From Mycolicibacterium sp. MU0053 (GTDB lineage: Bacteria > Actinomycetota > Actinomycetes > Mycobacteriales > Mycobacteriaceae): a DNA stretch of 64,000 bases. The position numbers were made by a program, and so were the translations under genes. Location of the stretch: NCBI RefSeq assembly GCF_963378095.1, contig NZ_OY726397.1, positions 2,170,001-2,234,000 on the forward strand. Reading direction: 5' to 3'. The notes beneath the pieces were generated by a model. That model ran no database searches, was not told where the DNA came from, and saw only the letters and a program-made list of their open reading frames with translations. Below, in pieces: positions 60,050-64,000 of this stretch (its first letter is position 1; every line of letters begins with the position of its first letter).

Positions 60050-61570
60050 CTAGCCCTTCTCGGCGATGTCCTCGAGGACCGCGAGCATGGTCCGGGTCGG
60101 CACCCCGGTGCCGCCCTTGGGGGTGTAGCCCCACGGACCGCCGGTGTTGTAGGACGGGCCGGCGATGTCGATGTGCACCCACTGGACCCCGTCCGCGACG
60201 AACTCGCGCAGATACACGCCGGCGACCAGCATCCCGGCGAACCGTGACGAGCCGACGTTCGCCAGGTCGGCGACGGTGGACTTGAGCTCGTCCTTGAGTT
60301 CATCCGGCAGCGGCATCGGCCAGCCGTTCTCGCCGACCCCCTGGGACAGTTCGGCGACCCGGTCGCGGAATTCCTCGGAGCCCATCACGCCGGGGATCCG
60401 CGCACCCAGGGCCACGGTTTGGGCGCCGGTCAAGGTCGAGGTCTCGATCAGGTAGTCCGGATCGTCCTCACAGGCCCGCACGATCGCATCGGCCAGGATC
60501 AACCGGCCCTCGGCGTCGGTGTTGAGCACCTCGACCGTGGTCCCGCCGTACTGGGTGAGCACGTCGCCGGGGCGCTGCGCGGTCGACGACGGCATGTTCT
60601 CGGCCATCGGCACCGTCGCGATCACGTCGATGGGCAGCTTGAGTCGCGCGGCCAGCACCACGGTGGCGATCACCGCGGCCGCCCCGCCCATGTCGGAGGT
60701 CATGTGATGCATGGACGCGGCCGGCTTGATCGAGATGCCGCCGGTGTCGAACGTGACGCCCTTGCCCACCAGCGCGACGGTCTTGGCGTCCTCGCGGCCG
60801 GACCGATGGATCAGCCGCACCAGCCGCGGCGGCCGCGACGAGCCCTGCCCAACCCCGACGATCCCGCCGAACCCGTTCTCCTCGAGCGCCTTTCGACTCA
60901 GCACCTCGACCTCGAGGCCCGCCGCCTTGCCCAGCGCCTTGGCGCGTTTGGCGAACTCCGCGGGGAACAGGTGGCTCGGCGGGGTGTTGACGAAGTCCCG
61001 GGCGGTGGCCACCGCCCCGGCGACCGCGGCCGCGCGCGCGGCCCGCTGCTGCGCGTCCTTGGCCTTCGACAGCACGGTGATCGACCGCAGGCCGGTGTCC
61101 TTCGGTGCGGTCTTGGCGCTGCGAAACTCGGTGAAGCGGTAGGCACCCAGGATCAGGCCCTCGACCGTCGCCTCCAGGTCCAGCCCGCCCAGCGTGCTGA
61201 TCACCGCCTCGGTGCCGTTGAGCGAGCGGGCCGCGGTCCCGGCGGCCTGCCGGATGACCTCGGCCGGCCACTGGTCCCGCGGTTTGCCCAGCCCGACGGC
61301 CAGCACGCTGGCCACCGGAAGCGAGGGCACCACCACGCGGCTGACCTGATCGACGCCGCCCTTGGCGCCCAGGGCCGCGCACGCCGACTCGATCTCGGCG
61401 ATGGCCGCCGCGTCCAGGACGTCGCTGCCGACCACCGTGGCCGTGGCCTCGGGGTTGTCCGGATCGCCGCTGACCACACCGACGATCAGCACGGCCGGGT
61501 CCGCGGCGCGGTCGGGCAGCGTTTTGGCGACGGTGACGGCGGGGGACTGGTAACCAAGTTCAGTGCTCAC
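60050..61570 (-). CDS. pepB: Leucyl aminopeptidase PepB (M17 family)
   Basis: 506-residue zinc/manganese exopeptidase releasing N-terminal amino acids. The C-terminal catalytic domain carries [17 protein letters not shown] and [16 protein letters not shown] (metal ligands and catalytic lysine), then [13 protein letters not shown] (the M17 signature) and [15 protein letters not shown] 61570 is used because it begins [15 protein letters not shown] as in orthologues; the longer frame to 61618 would overlap gcvT. It diverges from gcvT with only 37 bp between. It converges with ephD, 7 bp apart. Confidence 0.93.
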   Translation of the reverse strand: MSTELGYQSPAVTVAKTLPDRAADPAVLIVGVVSGDPDNPEATATVVGSDVLDAAAIAEIESACAALGAKGGVDQVSRVVVPSLPVASVLAVGLGKPRDQWPAEVIRQAAGTAARSLNGTEAVISTLGGLDLEATVEGLILGAYRFTEFRSAKTAPKDTGLRSITVLSKAKDAQQRAARAAAVAGAVATARDFVNTPPSHLFPAEFAKRAKALGKAAGLEVEVLSRKALEENGFGGIVGVGQGSSRPPRLVRLIHRSGREDAKTVALVGKGVTFDTGGISIKPAASMHHMTSDMGGAAAVIATVVLAARLKLPIDVIATVPMAENMPSSTAQRPGDVLTQYGGTTVEVLNTDAEGRLILADAIVRACEDDPDYLIETSTLTGAQTVALGARIPGVMGSEEFRDRVAELSQGVGENGWPMPLPDELKDELKSTVADLANVGSSRFAGMLVAGVYLREFVADGVQWVHIDIAGPSYNTGGPWGYTPKGGTGVPTRTMLAVLEDIAEKG

Positions 61571-61607
61571 GGTCTTCACCCTATCGAGGTGACTAGGGTG
61601 GATGGCC

Positions 61608-62714
61608 GTGACCGACAACTCAGGTGACCTATTGCACGGACCGCTCGAGGACCGCCACCGCGAACTCGGGGCCAGTTTCGCCGAGTTCGGCGGGTGGTCG
61701 ATGCCGGTGTCCTATGCCGGGACCGTCAGCGAGCACAACGCGACCCGCACCGCCGTCGGGCTCTTCGACGTCAGCCACCTGGGCAAGGCGTCGGTAAAGG
61801 GCCCCGGTGCGGCAAAGTTCGTCAACGCCTCGTTCACCAACGACCTGGACCGGATCGGGCCCGGCAAGGCGCAATACACGATGTGCTGCACCGAAACCGG
61901 CGGCGTCATCGACGATTTGATCGCCTATTACGTCGGGCCCGACGAGATCTTCCTGGTGCCCAATGCCGCGAACACCGCCGCCGTCGTCGCAGCGCTGAGA
62001 GCCGCTGCGCCCCAAGGTGTCACCGTCACCGACGAGCATCGGTCGCTGGCCGTGCTGGCGGTGCAGGGGCCCCGCTCGGCCGAGGTGCTCACGGCGCTGG
62101 GGCTGCCCACCGACATGGACTACATGGGCTACGTCGACGCCGAATACGCTCGGGTGCCCGTGCGGGTGTGCCGCACCGGCTACACCGGTGAGCACGGCTA
62201 CGAGTTGTTGCCGCCGTGGGATTCGGCCGCGCCGGTCTTCGACGCGCTGGTGTCCGCGGTCAGCGACGCCGGCGGCGAACTCGCGGGCCTGGGCGCGCGC
62301 GACACCCTGCGCACCGAGATGGGCTATCCGCTGCACGGCCACGAATTGTCGCTGCAGATCACGCCGGTGCAGGCCCGCTGCGGGTGGGCGATCGGATGGA
62401 AGAAGGAGCAGTTCTGGGGTCGCGCGGCGCTGCTGGCCGAGAAGCAGGCCGGACCGAGCCGGCTGGTGCGCGGCCTCAAGGCCGTCGGCCGCGGGGTGCT
62501 GCGACCCGAGTTGACCGTGCTGTCCGCGGGCGCCGAGGTCGGTGTCACCACCTCGGGGACGTTCTCCCCGACGCTGAAAACCGGCATCGCCCTGGCGCTC
62601 ATCGACACCGCCGCCGGAATTGACGACGGCGCAACGGTCACCGTCGACGTGCGGGGACGCGCGCTGGAATGCGAGGTCGTCCGGCCGCCCTTCGTCGATG
62701 TCAGCCCCCGGTAA
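61608..62714 (+). CDS. gcvT: Aminomethyltransferase GcvT (glycine cleavage T protein)
   Basis: 368-residue T protein transferring the C1 unit from the H-protein aminomethyl group to tetrahydrofolate. Motifs are [58 protein letters not shown] (substrate/folate contact) and [21 protein letters not shown] at 61608 is preferred to ATG 61602: TAGGGT (61594-61599) lies 8 nt before it, as for a leaderless transcript, and the orthologue starts here. The adenylate cyclase gene found between pepB and gcvT in M. tuberculosis is absent. ilvE follows 31 bp later. Confidence 0.93.
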   Translation: MTDNSGDLLHGPLEDRHRELGASFAEFGGWSMPVSYAGTVSEHNATRTAVGLFDVSHLGKASVKGPGAAKFVNASFTNDLDRIGPGKAQYTMCCTETGGVIDDLIAYYVGPDEIFLVPNAANTAAVVAALRAAAPQGVTVTDEHRSLAVLAVQGPRSAEVLTALGLPTDMDYMGYVDAEYARVPVRVCRTGYTGEHGYELLPPWDSAAPVFDALVSAVSDAGGELAGLGARDTLRTEMGYPLHGHELSLQITPVQARCGWAIGWKKEQFWGRAALLAEKQAGPSRLVRGLKAVGRGVLRPELTVLSAGAEVGVTTSGTFSPTLKTGIALALIDTAAGIDDGATVTVDVRGRALECEVVRPPFVDVSPR

Positions 62715-62732
62715 CTCGGTGGCGCTCGGTTA

Positions 62733-62738
62733 TACAAT
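62733..62738 (+). promoter_or_regulatory. -10 box for a leaderless ilvE mRNA
   Basis: TACAAT ends 7 nt before the ilvE ATG, in the gcvT-ilvE gap, with no Shine-Dalgarno sequence between. This implies that ilvE has its own leaderless promoter in addition to read-through from gcvT. Confidence 0.5.
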
Positions 62739-62745
62739 TCCTCTC

Positions 62746-63864
62746 ATGACCAACGGCCCTCTCGAGTTCTCGCTTGCCCGCCATCCCAGCCCGGCAAGCG
62801 ACGAGGTACGGGCGAAGCTGCTGGCCGATCCCGGATTCGGGCGGTATCACACCGACCACATGGTGTCGATCAACTACAGCGACGGCCGCTGGCACGACGC
62901 GCAGGTGCTGCCGTACGGGCCGATCGAGCTGGACCCGTCGGCCATCGTGCTGCACTACGCGCAGGAGATCTTCGAGGGGCTGAAGGCCTACCGCTGGGCC
63001 GACGACACCATCGTGTCGTTTCGTCCCGAGGCCAACGCGGCGCGGCTGCGCACCTCGGCGCGCCGGCTGGCCATCCCGGAACTGCCGGAGGACGTGTTCC
63101 TCGAGTCGCTGCGGCAGCTCATCGCGGTCGACGGCGCCTGGGTGCCGCCGGCCGGGGGCGAGGAGTCGCTGTACCTGCGGCCGTTCATCTTCGCGACCGA
63201 GCCCGGCCTGGGGGTCCGGCCGTCGAACGACTACCGCTACCTGGTGATCGGATCGCCGGCCGGGGCCTACTTCAAGGGCGGGGTCAAACCGGTCAGCGTG
63301 TGGCTGTCCACCGAATATGTCCGCGCCAGCCCGGGCGGCACCGGCGCGGCCAAGTTCGGCGGCAACTACGCCGCCTCGTTGCTGGCGCAGGCCGAGGCCG
63401 CCGAACACGGCTGCGATCAGGTGGTCTGGCTCGACGCGATCGAACGCCGCTACATCGAGGAGATGGGCGGGATGAACCTGTTCTTCGTGTTCGGCAGCGG
63501 CGGCTCGGCGCGGCTGGTGACACCGGAGCTGTCCGGCTCGCTGCTGCCGGGCATCACCCGAGATTCGTTGCTGCAGTTGGCCACCGACGCGGGCTTCGCC
63601 ATCGAGGAACGCAAGATCGACGTCGAGGAACTGCGCAAGGGCGCCGCCGACGGCGAGATCACCGAGGTTTTCGCGTGCGGCACCGCCGCGGTGATCACCC
63701 CGGTGTCGGTGGTCAAGCACAGCGACGGTGGCGGCGGGGAGACCGAATTCACCATCGCCGACGGCGAACCCGGCGAGGTGACGATGGCATTGCGCGACAC
63801 CCTGACCGGTATTCAGCGCGGCACCTTCGCCGACACCCACGGCTGGATGGCGCGTCTGAGCTAG
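62746..63864 (+). CDS. ilvE: Branched-chain amino acid aminotransferase IlvE
   Basis: 372-residue PLP enzyme interconverting branched-chain amino acids and 2-oxo acids. The PLP lysine is K203 ([16 protein letters not shown]). Conserved segments are [66 protein letters not shown] and DTLTGIQRG. The ATG at 62746 matches the orthologue, not the longer frame to 62620 that overlaps gcvT. Its stop TAG and that of the convergent cobS share the four bases CTAG at 63861-63864. Confidence 0.95.
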   Translation: MTNGPLEFSLARHPSPASDEVRAKLLADPGFGRYHTDHMVSINYSDGRWHDAQVLPYGPIELDPSAIVLHYAQEIFEGLKAYRWADDTIVSFRPEANAARLRTSARRLAIPELPEDVFLESLRQLIAVDGAWVPPAGGEESLYLRPFIFATEPGLGVRPSNDYRYLVIGSPAGAYFKGGVKPVSVWLSTEYVRASPGGTGAAKFGGNYAASLLAQAEAAEHGCDQVVWLDAIERRYIEEMGGMNLFFVFGSGGSARLVTPELSGSLLPGITRDSLLQLATDAGFAIEERKIDVEELRKGAADGEITEVFACGTAAVITPVSVVKHSDGGGGETEFTIADGEPGEVTMALRDTLTGIQRGTFADTHGWMARLS

Positions 63865-64000
63865 CCGATCGCCAGGCCGAGGGCGGTGAGCGTGGTCGCC
63901 GTCTCGACCGCGGCGCCGAGCACGTCGCCGGTGATCCCGCCGAAGCGGCGCACGCAGTGCGCCACCAGCAGCGCCACCAGCACCAGCACGACCAGCACCG
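63861..64000 (-). CDS. cobS: Cobalamin synthase CobS, C-terminal part
   Basis: Partial gene cut by the window end; only the last 46 codons are present. They translate to a hydrophobic helix [16 protein letters not shown] then [20 protein letters not shown] and a final hydrophobic stretch. [10 protein letters not shown] is the signature of CobS (adenosylcobinamide-GDP ribazoletransferase), a membrane enzyme joining the lower ligand to GDP-cobinamide. It works after cobD (20430) in the same pathway. Its stop overlaps the ilvE stop. Confidence 0.88.
   Translation of the reverse strand, partial: VLVVLVLVALLVAHCVRRFGGITGDVLGAAVETATTLTALGLAIG

Overview
The window is high-GC DNA from a member of the Mycobacteriaceae, most likely an environmental Mycobacterium/Mycolicibacterium. 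The evidence is the FAS-II mycolic acid operon (fabD-acpM-kasA-kasB-accD6 with its regulator mabR), a homodimeric-type aceE, the glnA2-glnE / glnA1 nitrogen cluster, ptpA-ptkA, the CaeA/Hip1 protease pair, ephD, and several leaderless genes with a -10 hexamer about 7 nt before the start codon. From memory, the core follows the M. tuberculosis order from about Rv2250c to Rv2208, interrupted by lineage-specific insertions. The species cannot be told from the sequence alone.

Layout. 1-3.3 kb: a TetR regulator overlapping glpD, then a small HTH regulator divergent from a type I methionine aminopeptidase, with twin palindromes between them. 3.3-13.0 kb (minus strand): aceE, mabR, then fabD-acpM-kasA-kasB-accD6. 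13.1-14.8 kb: a lipoprotein, a DUF3052 gene, ahpE and tRNA-Val. 15-20.4 kb (minus): MFS exporter, SOUL protein, amidohydrolase, VOC protein and a DUF2236 protein. 20.4-26.3 kb: cobD, SURF1, ptpA/ptkA, NIF3-like, zinc-ribbon and RNase H/phosphatase genes, many overlapping by 1-8 bp. 26.3-29.8 kb is an accessory block: XRE-cupin regulator, methyltransferase, 13E12-type HNH protein with an SOS-box-like start, VOC protein and AraC regulator. Next come rnpB and a CYTH-CHAD gene. 31.9-37 kb: fatty-acyl-AMP ligase, enoyl-CoA hydratase, panB and a wax ester synthase. 37-44.6 kb: two secreted/lipoprotein serine hydrolases, glnA2 and glnE. 44.6-49.5 kb is a second insertion (thioesterase, LLM oxidoreductase, ahpC-ahpD, acyl-CoA dehydrogenase, DoxX, dtd). 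49.5-63.9 kb: glnA1 with a four-half-site GlnR-like box, an RDD gene, a DUF559 gene bracketed by 57-bp repeats, DUF4191, lipA-lipB, an epimerase, dlaT, ephD, pepB, gcvT, ilvE and the end of cobS.

Functional links. aceE, dlaT, lipA and lipB together supply pyruvate dehydrogenase and its lipoate; dlaT and ahpD also fit the mycobacterial peroxiredoxin pathway (ahpC/ahpE). The FAS-II genes and ephD serve mycolic acid metabolism. glnA1, glnA2 and glnE form the glutamine synthetase/adenylylation module. cobD, cobS and the RNase H-phosphatase fusion belong to the later steps of cobalamin synthesis.

The least explained structure is the DUF559 gene (51692-52528): about 50 of 57 bases are identical between two elements lying close to its ends, each with perfect 9-bp terminal inverted repeats, and the gene sits between two core genes. 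No CRISPR array, prophage or transposase was seen, and apart from rnpB no stretch above 300 bases lacks a protein gene.
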